64,000 nt of DNA, from positions 62,001-126,000 of the forward strand of contig NZ_SMRP01000011.1 of NCBI RefSeq assembly GCF_004353915.1. Reading direction: 5' to 3'. Under the pieces are notes generated by a model, which worked only from the letters and a program-made list of their open reading frames with translations, made no database searches and was not told where the DNA came from. Made by a program: the position numbers and the translations under genes. This DNA is from Paraburkholderia silviterrae. Its GTDB lineage: Bacteria; Pseudomonadota; Gammaproteobacteria; Burkholderiales; Burkholderiaceae. Of this stretch, positions 7,438 to 17,379 are shown piece by piece (within the stretch, counting starts at the first letter, position 1; every line of letters begins with the position of its first letter).

Positions 7438-8931
7438 TCAGGCCATTTTCGCGGCCAGTTCGCCGAGGGTCTTCAACGCCGTCTCGGTCTGCGCGGTCCA
7501 CGCATAGCTGTAGTTCAGGCGGATGTAATGGTGGAAATTGTTGCGCATCGAAAACATGTAGCCCGGCCCGATCGTGATGCCCTGCGCGAGCGCGGCCCGG
7601 TAGAGCCGCATCGAATCCACGCGCGGCGGCAGCTCGACCCACAGCACGTAGCCGCCCTGCGGGTCGGAGGTGCGCGTGCCGGCGGGAAAGAACCGCTCGA
7701 TCATCGCACGCATCAGGCGCGCCTGCTGGCGATAGAAGCGGCGCAATCGACGCAGGTGGCGGTCGTAGCCGTCGTGGCGCAGATAGTCGGCGAGCGCCAC
7801 CTGCGGCACCGAGGGCGTGGTCAGCGTATTGAGGAACTTGAGCTTCTCGACCTGCGCGCGGTAGCGCCCCGGCAGCGCCCAGCCGATGCGGTACGACGCC
7901 GACAGGCTCTTCGAGAACGACGCGCAATGCAGCACGAGCCCGCGCGTGTCGAACTGCTTGAGCGACGATGGCCGCGTCGGCCCGAAGTAGAGCTCCTGAT
8001 AGACGTCGTTTTCGATCACGGGCAAGTCGTGCGCTTCGGCCAGCGCCACGAGCCGCAACATGTGCGCATCGGGCATGCGAAAGCCGAGCGGATTCTGGAA
8101 ATTCGGCATCACCATGCACGCGGCCACCTTCTTGCGCGCAAGCACGCGCTCGAGCGCATCGAGGTCGATGCCGGTCTCGGGGTGCGTGCTCACTTCGATC
8201 GCGCGCATGCCGAGACGCTCGATCGCGTGCAGCATTGCGTAGTAAGTGGGCGACTCGACCACCACGGTGTCGCCCGGCTTCGCCACCGCTTGCAGGCTCA
8301 GGTTGATGGCCTCGGTCGCGCCCACCGTGATGACGATTTCCTCGGGATCGATGTCGGCGCCGTTCTCCGCGTAGCGGCGCGCGATCTGGCGGATCAGCTC
8401 GGGGTTGCCGGGCGGCAGGTCGTCGATCAGGTTCCAGCTCGCGTGGCGCCGCGCGATCGCGTTCGCATACTGGTTGATGCGCCGCCACGGAAAGAGTGCC
8501 GGGTCCGGATACGGCGAGCCGAGCGGCACCGCGTCCTGCGCGACGATGCTGCGCAAGGTGGACAGCACGAGGCGGCTCACGTCCACCGAAGCGGGCGCCG
8601 CGTTGTGCACGGGCTCCATCGGCGCCTTCGCCGCGCGGCCATGACGCGACTTGCCTCCCTGCGGAGCATGCGCCGAGCGCGCATTTCGCCCTTCGAGCAC
8701 CACGGGACGGGCCTTCACGAAGAACCCCGACTGCGGCCGTGATTCGATCACGCCCCGGCTCTCGAGCAGCGCATAGGCGTGCACCACGGTCTTGATGCTC
8801 ACGCCATGCTGCTCGCTCGCGCGCCGCACCGAGAGAATGCGCTCGCCCGGCGCGAACACGCCGCGCCGCACGGCGGCCTCGATGTCGTCGGCGAGTTGTT
8901 CGTAGCGGGGCACAGTCGGCGGGGCAGTCAC
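7438..8931 (-). CDS. MocR/PdxR-type GntR regulator with aminotransferase-like domain
   Basis: A 497-residue fusion. Residues about 8-75 form a GntR winged helix (YEQLADDIEAAVRRGVFAPG, LSVRRASEQHGVSIKTVVHA, LLESRGVIESRPQSGFFV). The remainder is a fold-type I aminotransferase domain; the PLP-lysine is in SFSKSLSASYRIGW, and VVESPTYYAML and IENDVYQE are the usual cofactor-contact stretches. Such regulators sense PLP or amino-compound metabolites and often control neighbouring genes. It is divergent from the molybdopterin oxidoreductase gene, with 172 bp between the start codons. That gap contains the short palindrome GTGATCAC near 9015. Confidence 0.92.
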   Translation of the reverse strand: MTAPPTVPRYEQLADDIEAAVRRGVFAPGERILSVRRASEQHGVSIKTVVHAYALLESRGVIESRPQSGFFVKARPVVLEGRNARSAHAPQGGKSRHGRAAKAPMEPVHNAAPASVDVSRLVLSTLRSIVAQDAVPLGSPYPDPALFPWRRINQYANAIARRHASWNLIDDLPPGNPELIRQIARRYAENGADIDPEEIVITVGATEAINLSLQAVAKPGDTVVVESPTYYAMLHAIERLGMRAIEVSTHPETGIDLDALERVLARKKVAACMVMPNFQNPLGFRMPDAHMLRLVALAEAHDLPVIENDVYQELYFGPTRPSSLKQFDTRGLVLHCASFSKSLSASYRIGWALPGRYRAQVEKLKFLNTLTTPSVPQVALADYLRHDGYDRHLRRLRRFYRQQARLMRAMIERFFPAGTRTSDPQGGYVLWVELPPRVDSMRLYRAALAQGITIGPGYMFSMRNNFHHYIRLNYSYAWTAQTETALKTLGELAAKMA

Positions 8932-9103
8932 GGGCGGCAGGCAAAGCGAATCGGGCGATCCCGTGAGTCTATGTCAAATCGTCGCAACTGTATCCCTTGC
9001 TTTTTCGTTTTTCTGTGATCACCGGGCCTGCAGGAACACAGTAGTCTTCGCACATCGGGCGGCGCATCCGCACCGTCCCTGCCTGACCAGATCCGAACGC
9101 AAC

Positions 9104-11431
<2,328 letters not shown>

Positions 11432-11522
11432 TCGCGAAGCGCACTCGCGTCGCGCGCGACAGCACGAAGGCCAACCTCCGTCAGCCTCGGCCTGCTGGCC
11501 GGAAACCGGCTGAATAACATCC

Positions 11523-11549
11523 CGAAGCCCGGCCTGGAGCTGGGCTTCG
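11523..11549. terminator. Hairpin CGAAGCCC / GGGCTTCG downstream of the oxidoreductase gene
   Basis: A perfect 8-bp stem (11523-11530 with 11542-11549) around an 11-nt loop, 90 bp after the oxidoreductase stop codon. No T-tract follows, so it may be a rho-dependent or processing-type terminator. The rest of the 11432-11719 gap shows nothing recognisable beyond a likely promoter region for the peptidase gene. Confidence 0.4.
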
Positions 11550-11719
11550 TCAATTCACGACCGCTCCAGGTTCCATGAGAGCGATCCGATTCTCAAAGTT
11601 TGTTAGCTGAAACACAAACCTTGCTCAAGCTTTGTCCACTTCCGACACCGATGGCGCCGGAAACGCAATCTAGAATGCCTGCGCACTGATCCAGCCACAA
11701 CACGCGCCACGCATTCGCC

Positions 11720-14587
11720 ATGCCAAAGAAAATCGTCTCCCTGCTTGCCTTCGCACTGCTGAGCTTCCCGCTCGTCATGACCGAGCTCGCGTTCGGCGCT
11801 GCGCCGCCATCGACCACCACGCAATCGAATGCGACGATTCCGTACACGCGCTTCACGCTCCCCAACGGCCTGACCGTGGTCGTCAGCGAGGACCACAAGG
11901 CGCCTGTCGTAGCGGTAGGCGTCTGGTATCACACAGGCGCCGCCGACGAGCCAGCCGGCAAGGCCGGCTTCGCCCATCTGTACGAGCATCTGATGTTCTC
12001 CGGCTCCGAGAATCACAAGGGCTCGTACTTCGCGCCGTTCGAGCGCGCCGGCGCGACGGATCAGAACGGCGCGACGTCCTTCGACGTCACCCGCTATTAC
12101 GAAACGGTCCCGACCACGGCGCTCGACATGGCGCTGTGGATGGAATCGGACCGCATGGGTCATCTGCTCGGTGCGATCGGCCAGCATGAACTCGACACGC
12201 AACGCGGCGTCGTGGAGAACGAAAAGCGTCAAGGCGAAAACGAGCCGGGAGGCCATGTACTGGAGGACGTTCTCAACCACATCTGGCCCGCCAATCATGC
12301 GTACCAGCACGGCGTCATCGGATCGGTACCCAATCTCGACGCTGCCTCGCTCGCCGACGTCAAGCAATGGTTCAGGCAGTACTACGGCGCGGCCAATGCG
12401 ACGCTCGTGCTCGTCGGCGATATCACGGAGGCGCAGGCGAGAGCCAAGGCCGCGCAGTATTTCGGCGACATCCCCGCGGGGCCGCCCGTGCCGCGTCAGC
12501 AGCCGTGGGTCACGCCGCTCGCGCAAACGCAGTATGGCGTGCAATACGACCAGGTGGCCAATCCGAGCGTTTCCCGCACATGGGTCGCGCCCCAGGTCGG
12601 TGCGGACGATTCCGTGCTGCTCCAGTTGGCCGCGATGATACTGGGCGGCGAGAAAACCTCGCGCTTGTACCAGCGCATCGTGTACCGGGACAAGCTCGCG
12701 GACTCGGTGGGCGCCAACTCGACACCCTACGCGCTCGCTGGCACCTTCACCATCTCCGTCGATTCAGTGCACCCCGGGAAGCTGCGCGCGCTCGATGCAG
12801 CGATCGACAACGAGGTGAAGCGGTTCGTCGACGCGGGTCCGACGCCCGACGAACTGGAGCGCGCCAAGCTCGCCGTCCGGCTGGCGATTCTGAAAAGCCT
12901 CGAGAATGTGGGCGGCAACAGCGGCAAACTCAGGATCCTTGCCGACGGGCAGGTCTTGCGCAACGATCCGCTCGCCTACGCGAAAGGTGCGGCTATTGCC
13001 GAAGCGGCCACGCCGGCAAGCGTCAAGGCAGCGGCGGCGAGGTGGCTGAGCAAGGGCAGCTACGTGTTGACCGTGCTGCCTGCCAATACGAAGCCCGATC
13101 GCGGCGAGCAGTTCGCCAAAATCCCCCCGCGCGGTGCTGCCGAAGGCCACCCCGCGCCGCAGATGCCGCCCGCGCGCGCCTACGTCACGGAAAAAAGCCA
13201 GGTAGACCGAAGTAAGGGCGTGCCGCCGGTGACCACGTTTCCCGGCCTGAAGTTTCCGGCGCTGGAGCACGCGAGGCTCAGCAATGGCATTGAAGTGGTG
13301 CTGGCACAGTGGCATGCCATTCCGGTCACGCACGTGCAACTCCTGTTCGACGCCGGTTTTGCAGCCGACCAGGGGCGCAAGCTCGGCACGGCCAATGCCA
13401 CGGCAATCGTCATGAACGAAAGTACGCACGACCTCGATGCGATGGCCGTCGACAGGCTCAAACAGCAACTGGGCGCCGTCACCAACGTCAACTGCGGGCT
13501 CGATGCTTGCTGGGCGTCGCTCGACGCCTTGAACGACCGGCTGCAACCGTCGCTTGCCCTCTTTGCCGACATCGTGCGCAATCCGGCGTTCAAAGCCGAA
13601 GACGTCAAGCGCCAGCTCAACGCCTCCGACATCGAGGCGGAGAAGTCGGATCCCAATGCGCTCGCGCTGCGCACGCTGCCGGTGCAGCTTTATGGCAAGC
13701 AACACGCTTATGGCATTCCGTTCACCGGCTCCGGTACGGAGGCGTCCGTCGAATCCATCCAGCCGTCCGACCTGAAGGCGTTCCACCGCGACTGGATGCG
13801 GCCCGACAACGTGAAGATTCTCGTGGCTGGGGACACCACGCTGAAGCAGATCGTCCCGCAGCTCGAAGCGGTATTCGGAGACTGGAAGGCGCCGCACAGC
13901 CCGGTGCCGAAAAAGAATATCGCCCCGGTGACTCCGCAAACCAGGGCGCGCGTATTCCTCATCGACCGCCCGGGCGCCGGGCAGTCGATGATCCTGGCCG
14001 GGCTCCTCGCGCCATCGAGCAAGTCTGCGCAAGCCTTGCAGCTCGAACTGGCCAACGACGCGTTCGGCGGCACCTTCATGTCGCGTCTGAACATGAATCT
14101 GCGCGAAAACAAGCGCTGGTCCTATGGCGCCAATAGCGACCTCGTGGACGCAGTCGGCCAGCGTCCACTCTTCATCACTGCCCCGGTACAAACCGACAAG
14201 ACCGCCGATGCCATGCGCGAAATCGTCAAGGAGCTGTCCGACGTCGCCGGCCCGCGGCCGCTCACCGCGCAGGAGATCGAGAACGTCAAGGCTTCAACGG
14301 TGCGCAGCATGCCCGGGCAATTCCAGACAGGCAGCGATGTGCTCGACGCGATGCAGTCCATCGCGCAATACGACCGTCCCGCCGATTACGTGAACCAGCT
14401 CAAGGCCCAAGTCGAAGGCGTCACGCCGGCGCAGGCGCAATCGGCCCTCGCGGAAGTCGTCCGGGCGCAGGGCGTCACATGGGTCATCGTCGGCGACCTG
14501 AAGACGATCGAAAAGCCCGTCAGGGCCCTCAACCTCGGCGATGTGAAAGTGCTGGATGCCGACGGCAATGTCATGCCGTCCAGGTGA
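11720..14587 (+). CDS. Secreted M16 family zinc peptidase (two-domain, pitrilysin-like)
   Basis: A 955-residue protein with a Sec signal peptide (residues 1-27, hydrophobic core LLAFALLSFPLVM, cleavage near AFG-AA). The inverted zinc motif HxxEH is HLYEH at residues 86-90, with the distal acidic ligand in VVENEKRQGE about 75 residues on. A second M16 module begins near residue 510 (FPALEHARLSNGIEVVLAQW) but lacks HxxEH; at the equivalent place it reads ATAIVMNESTHD. This is the usual active/inactive pairing of fused M16 proteases. It probably degrades peptides in the periplasm. It is a single-gene unit; its 3' end converges with the chemosensory operon, 27 bp away. Confidence 0.93.
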   Translation: MPKKIVSLLAFALLSFPLVMTELAFGAAPPSTTTQSNATIPYTRFTLPNGLTVVVSEDHKAPVVAVGVWYHTGAADEPAGKAGFAHLYEHLMFSGSENHKGSYFAPFERAGATDQNGATSFDVTRYYETVPTTALDMALWMESDRMGHLLGAIGQHELDTQRGVVENEKRQGENEPGGHVLEDVLNHIWPANHAYQHGVIGSVPNLDAASLADVKQWFRQYYGAANATLVLVGDITEAQARAKAAQYFGDIPAGPPVPRQQPWVTPLAQTQYGVQYDQVANPSVSRTWVAPQVGADDSVLLQLAAMILGGEKTSRLYQRIVYRDKLADSVGANSTPYALAGTFTISVDSVHPGKLRALDAAIDNEVKRFVDAGPTPDELERAKLAVRLAILKSLENVGGNSGKLRILADGQVLRNDPLAYAKGAAIAEAATPASVKAAAARWLSKGSYVLTVLPANTKPDRGEQFAKIPPRGAAEGHPAPQMPPARAYVTEKSQVDRSKGVPPVTTFPGLKFPALEHARLSNGIEVVLAQWHAIPVTHVQLLFDAGFAADQGRKLGTANATAIVMNESTHDLDAMAVDRLKQQLGAVTNVNCGLDACWASLDALNDRLQPSLALFADIVRNPAFKAEDVKRQLNASDIEAEKSDPNALALRTLPVQLYGKQHAYGIPFTGSGTEASVESIQPSDLKAFHRDWMRPDNVKILVAGDTTLKQIVPQLEAVFGDWKAPHSPVPKKNIAPVTPQTRARVFLIDRPGAGQSMILAGLLAPSSKSAQALQLELANDAFGGTFMSRLNMNLRENKRWSYGANSDLVDAVGQRPLFITAPVQTDKTADAMREIVKELSDVAGPRPLTAQEIENVKASTVRSMPGQFQTGSDVLDAMQSIAQYDRPADYVNQLKAQVEGVTPAQAQSALAEVVRAQGVTWVIVGDLKTIEKPVRALNLGDVKVLDADGNVMPSR

Positions 14588-14614
14588 TCACGAGCGCAGC
14601 ACGTTGGCGGGCCT

Positions 14615-14980
14615 TCAGCCCGCCAGCTTGCGGAACGTCTCCAGCACTGCGTCGCCCTTGAACGGCTTCACGATCCAGCCGCGCACGCCCGCCGCCTTGC
14701 CGCGCTCCTTCATGGCGGGGCTGCTTTCCGTCGTGAGCATCACGACGTTGACCCCCGCATTCCCCAGTTCGCCGCGGATCTTTTCGACCATCGTGAGGCC
14801 GTCCATGTTTGGCATGTTCACGTCGCTCACCACGAGCTTCACGCCCGGATTCGCGCGCAGCTTTGCGAGCCCGTCCTTGCCGTCCACCGCCGTGTCCACG
14901 TCCAGACCGTTCTTGCGCAGGAAGCCCGCGACTTCGTCGCGCACCGTGCTCGAATCGTCCACCACCAGAATCTTTGCCAT
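14615..14980 (-). CDS. CheY-like single-domain response regulator
   Basis: A 121-residue stand-alone receiver domain. The acidic pair is D8-D9 (LVVDDSS), the phosphorylated aspartate is D53 (VSDVNMPNMDG), the switch residues are T83/T84 (MLTTESS), and K105 lies in IVKPF; all catalytic residues are present. There is no output domain, so it acts by binding a partner, as CheY does. It is the last gene of the kinase/MCP/CheX operon and is the obvious phosphoacceptor for the CheA-like kinase encoded at 17380-19743. The 70-bp gap before it is the longest in the operon. Confidence 0.92.
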   Translation of the reverse strand: MAKILVVDDSSTVRDEVAGFLRKNGLDVDTAVDGKDGLAKLRANPGVKLVVSDVNMPNMDGLTMVEKIRGELGNAGVNVVMLTTESSPAMKERGKAAGVRGWIVKPFKGDAVLETFRKLAG

Positions 14981-15050
14981 GTCGTTCCTTTCCTTCGCGC
15001 CGTGAGTGGCGCGCTTTACGTCGACGCCTTACGTCGATTCGTCGATATCG

Positions 15051-16046
15051 TCAAAACAATTCGAGCTCGCCGCTCGCCTGCTCTTCTTCGGCGGCGGCTG
15101 CGGCCTGCGCGGCCGTCTCGTCGAAACCCTCGGGCGACCAGCCGAGGCTGAACACGAAGCGCTGGTCGACCACCACTTCGCGGCCCGTTTTCGGGCAGGT
15201 GAGGCGGTACTTGATGCACAGCTGCAGATTGTCCGAGCCGAACGAGAGATAGCGGCGCCGATGATTGATGAGCAGCGGCACCTGCACCTGTGCGCGTCCC
15301 CGGCCCGCCTCATCGGCGGCGCGCGCGTTGCCGAGGTAGCGGTTGCGAAACGCGCCCCAGACGAGGTTCGTGAGTTCGGCGAGCACGCCGTTCACGTCGC
15401 GGAAGTCGTGCGCTTCGTCGCGGCCTGCGCGCTGCGGCAGCAGCTCGAGCAGCGGCATCTCCTCAGTCTGCATGAGCAGCCACCCGCGGCACCACGCGGT
15501 CTCGATCGGGATCAGCGTGAGGACCTCCCCGAAGATGATGCGGTCGCGCACGATTTCCGGCGTGTCCCAGCTCGCCTCCAGATCGGGGAACAGGCTGCGC
15601 AGGCGGCCGAGCGTCATGTCGGCGATGCCGTCCACGAGCGGGTCCGGATATTCGTGCGAGAACACCTGCGCATCGAGCGCCGCGCGCAGCGTTTGCGGAT
15701 CGTCCTCGATCCAGCTCGCGCGCGGCACACGGCGCAGCGCCTCGGGCAGCTCCGCGCTGGCGCCCGCGGTTTCGCAAGGCGCGCGGCGCAGCACGACCGG
15801 CAACTCGGGCCGCTCGGCTTCGAGCGCGAGCGCCACCGCGGCTGCGGCCTCGCGCGAGCCGCCATAGTCCTCTCCCAGCAGCACGCCGGCCAGGTCGTAG
15901 TGCGTCCGCAGCGCGGCCGCCAGCGCGTCGCGTCGCACCGGCACGATGGCCAGATGATGCGCGTCGCCGAACTGCGCGAGCGCCTCGGCGCGCGCGGGTT
16001 CATTTTCCAGCAGCAGGATCTTGCTAATCGGCTTGTTCGTGTTCAT
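15051..16046 (-). CDS. CheX-type protein with degenerate receiver-like N-terminus
   Basis: A 331-residue protein. The N-terminal 110 residues look like a receiver domain that has lost its phosphorylation site (KILLLENEPARAEALA at the start, AGVLLGEDYGGS where the Asp would be). The C-terminal half resembles the CheC/CheX/FliY phosphatase fold: the helix VLAELTNLVWGAF keeps the E-x2-N pair, but the Asp/Ser four residues before the Glu is Gly. The start at 16046 (MNTNKPISK) has AGGAAAG upstream; an ATG at 16085 without a clear ribosome site would add 13 residues. The last residues, GELELF, recur at the end of the next CheX protein. It probably dephosphorylates or binds the CheY-like protein. 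Confidence 0.75.
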   Translation of the reverse strand: MNTNKPISKILLLENEPARAEALAQFGDAHHLAIVPVRRDALAAALRTHYDLAGVLLGEDYGGSREAAAAVALALEAERPELPVVLRRAPCETAGASAELPEALRRVPRASWIEDDPQTLRAALDAQVFSHEYPDPLVDGIADMTLGRLRSLFPDLEASWDTPEIVRDRIIFGEVLTLIPIETAWCRGWLLMQTEEMPLLELLPQRAGRDEAHDFRDVNGVLAELTNLVWGAFRNRYLGNARAADEAGRGRAQVQVPLLINHRRRYLSFGSDNLQLCIKYRLTCPKTGREVVVDQRFVFSLGWSPEGFDETAAQAAAAAEEEQASGELELF

Positions 16047-16094
16047 GCGTTTGCTTTCCTGCACCTGCGATTGCGTGTGACTCATTGAGTCGCT

Positions 16095-16625
16095 TCAAAA
16101 CAATTCCAGTTCGCCCGCGCTGTCATGCGCCTCGACCGCCTCAACGGCAACGAAATCGAGCGGCGAGCGCGTACAGATGCAGAGCGTCGCCCCAAGACGC
16201 ACGGTGCCGTCGATCGTGAGCGCGTACGACTTCACATGGTCCGGCTTCAGCACGCGCAGATACGGCAGGCATTGGCTGCCGAGCGCGTACGGCGTGGACA
16301 TCCCCAGGTCCGGAAAATGCTCGACCAGTTGCTGGTTCATCGCCCCGCAGCACAGGTTGCAGAATTCCATGAACGTGTCCACCAGCACACCTTCGGCCCC
16401 GCCCATGTAATACGCGCGCGTTGCTTCGTCATCCTTTACATGAAGCAGGAGCAGCAAACGAAACTGCATCGATGAGATCGTGAGCAGGACCGCATGCTCG
16501 CCCTGCGCAAGATCGCCCGGGGCAGGCGCGATCTCGCACGCATGCTGCGGATCGGTCACGAGGCGCGTGCGCGCCGCCGCGAAGAAAATCCGCTCGAAAC
16601 TGTCCTGCGCCTGCGGGCCGATCAT
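16095..16625 (-). CDS. CheX-like CheY-P phosphatase
   Basis: A 176-residue protein with the full CheC/CheX catalytic signature: DTFMEFCN gives D-x3-E-x2-N, and a Pro follows 22 residues after the Asn (LGMSTP), as in active CheX/FliY phosphatases. It is expected to remove the phosphate from the CheY-like protein of this operon. Its start codon overlaps the stop of the MCP-fragment gene (TCAT at 16622-16625), so translation is coupled. It ends in the same GELELF tail as the adjacent two-domain CheX protein, which suggests that both dock on one partner. Confidence 0.8.
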   Translation of the reverse strand: MIGPQAQDSFERIFFAAARTRLVTDPQHACEIAPAPGDLAQGEHAVLLTISSMQFRLLLLLHVKDDEATRAYYMGGAEGVLVDTFMEFCNLCCGAMNQQLVEHFPDLGMSTPYALGSQCLPYLRVLKPDHVKSYALTIDGTVRLGATLCICTRSPLDFVAVEAVEAHDSAGELELF

Positions 16626-17368
16626 GCGTGCGCCCCATCATGCGCTTCTTCGAGTTGCGCGTGCAGCAGTTGCGTGAGCGACTCCACGCTCGCGAGCGAG
16701 GCCGCGATCATCTTGCCGCCCGCCTGGATGTCCTGGAACGTCGCGGTCGTGACGAGGTCGTTGCGATTCAGGCTGTCGCGGTAGCTCTTCGAGAGCTCCT
16801 GCGAGCGCGTGGCGAGCGCACGCACCTCGCCCGCGACGATCGAGAAACCGCGTCCGGCCGCACCCGCGCGCGCCGCTTCGATTGACGCATTGAGCGACAC
16901 GATCAGCACATGGCTCACGATCGACGAGAGCTCCTGGTTCTTCTGGTGCATGTCGTGGTTCTGCGCCATCAGCGAGATCATCTGCTCGTGCCAGCGCTCG
17001 AAGGTCGCGGACATCTGCTTCAGACGCGCGGCCTCCGCGGCAATGCGTTCGGCGCGCTGCCGTGCTTCGGCGCTACGCCCGCGTTCGGCGCCGAGTGCCG
17101 CTTCCATTGCCTCGTTCACCCACTTGCGTTGCGCCAGGTCCGCACGCAGCGACTCGATCTGCGCGCCCAGTGCCTCTTGCTCCTGAGCGGCGCTCTCCTG
17201 CGCCGCCAGCACGCGTGCCTCGGCCTGCGCGAGCGCTTCTTGCTGCTGCTCGCGCTGCGCCTCTTGCACATGACGCCAGTGCGCACGCGAGCGCGAGAAG
17301 AGCCCCGCTGCGCACAGCGCCGCCACCGCGACGCCCGCCGCTGCTCCCATCAAATACGGTAAAACCAC
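16622..17368 (-). CDS. Sensorless MCP-type signalling protein (one TM, coiled coil, short signalling tip)
   Basis: A 248-residue protein started at a GTG at 17368, which has GGGGG five bases upstream and lies 11 nt after the kinase stop; the ATG at 17350 is the alternative. One membrane helix (YLMGAAAGVAVAALCAAGLF) is followed by about 120 residues of Gln/Glu/Ala-rich coiled coil. A shortened MCP cytoplasmic domain follows, whose tip region reads VSLNASIEAARAGAAGRGFS and then IVAGEVRALATRSQELS. There is no periplasmic sensor, no HAMP and almost no C-terminal descending helix or methylation region. It probably forms the scaffold or input partner of the CheA-like kinase. The family assignment rests on the tip motif. 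Confidence 0.75.
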   Translation of the reverse strand: MVLPYLMGAAAGVAVAALCAAGLFSRSRAHWRHVQEAQREQQQEALAQAEARVLAAQESAAQEQEALGAQIESLRADLAQRKWVNEAMEAALGAERGRSAEARQRAERIAAEAARLKQMSATFERWHEQMISLMAQNHDMHQKNQELSSIVSHVLIVSLNASIEAARAGAAGRGFSIVAGEVRALATRSQELSKSYRDSLNRNDLVTTATFQDIQAGGKMIAASLASVESLTQLLHAQLEEAHDGAHA

Positions 17369-17379
17369 AGCTACCCCCG

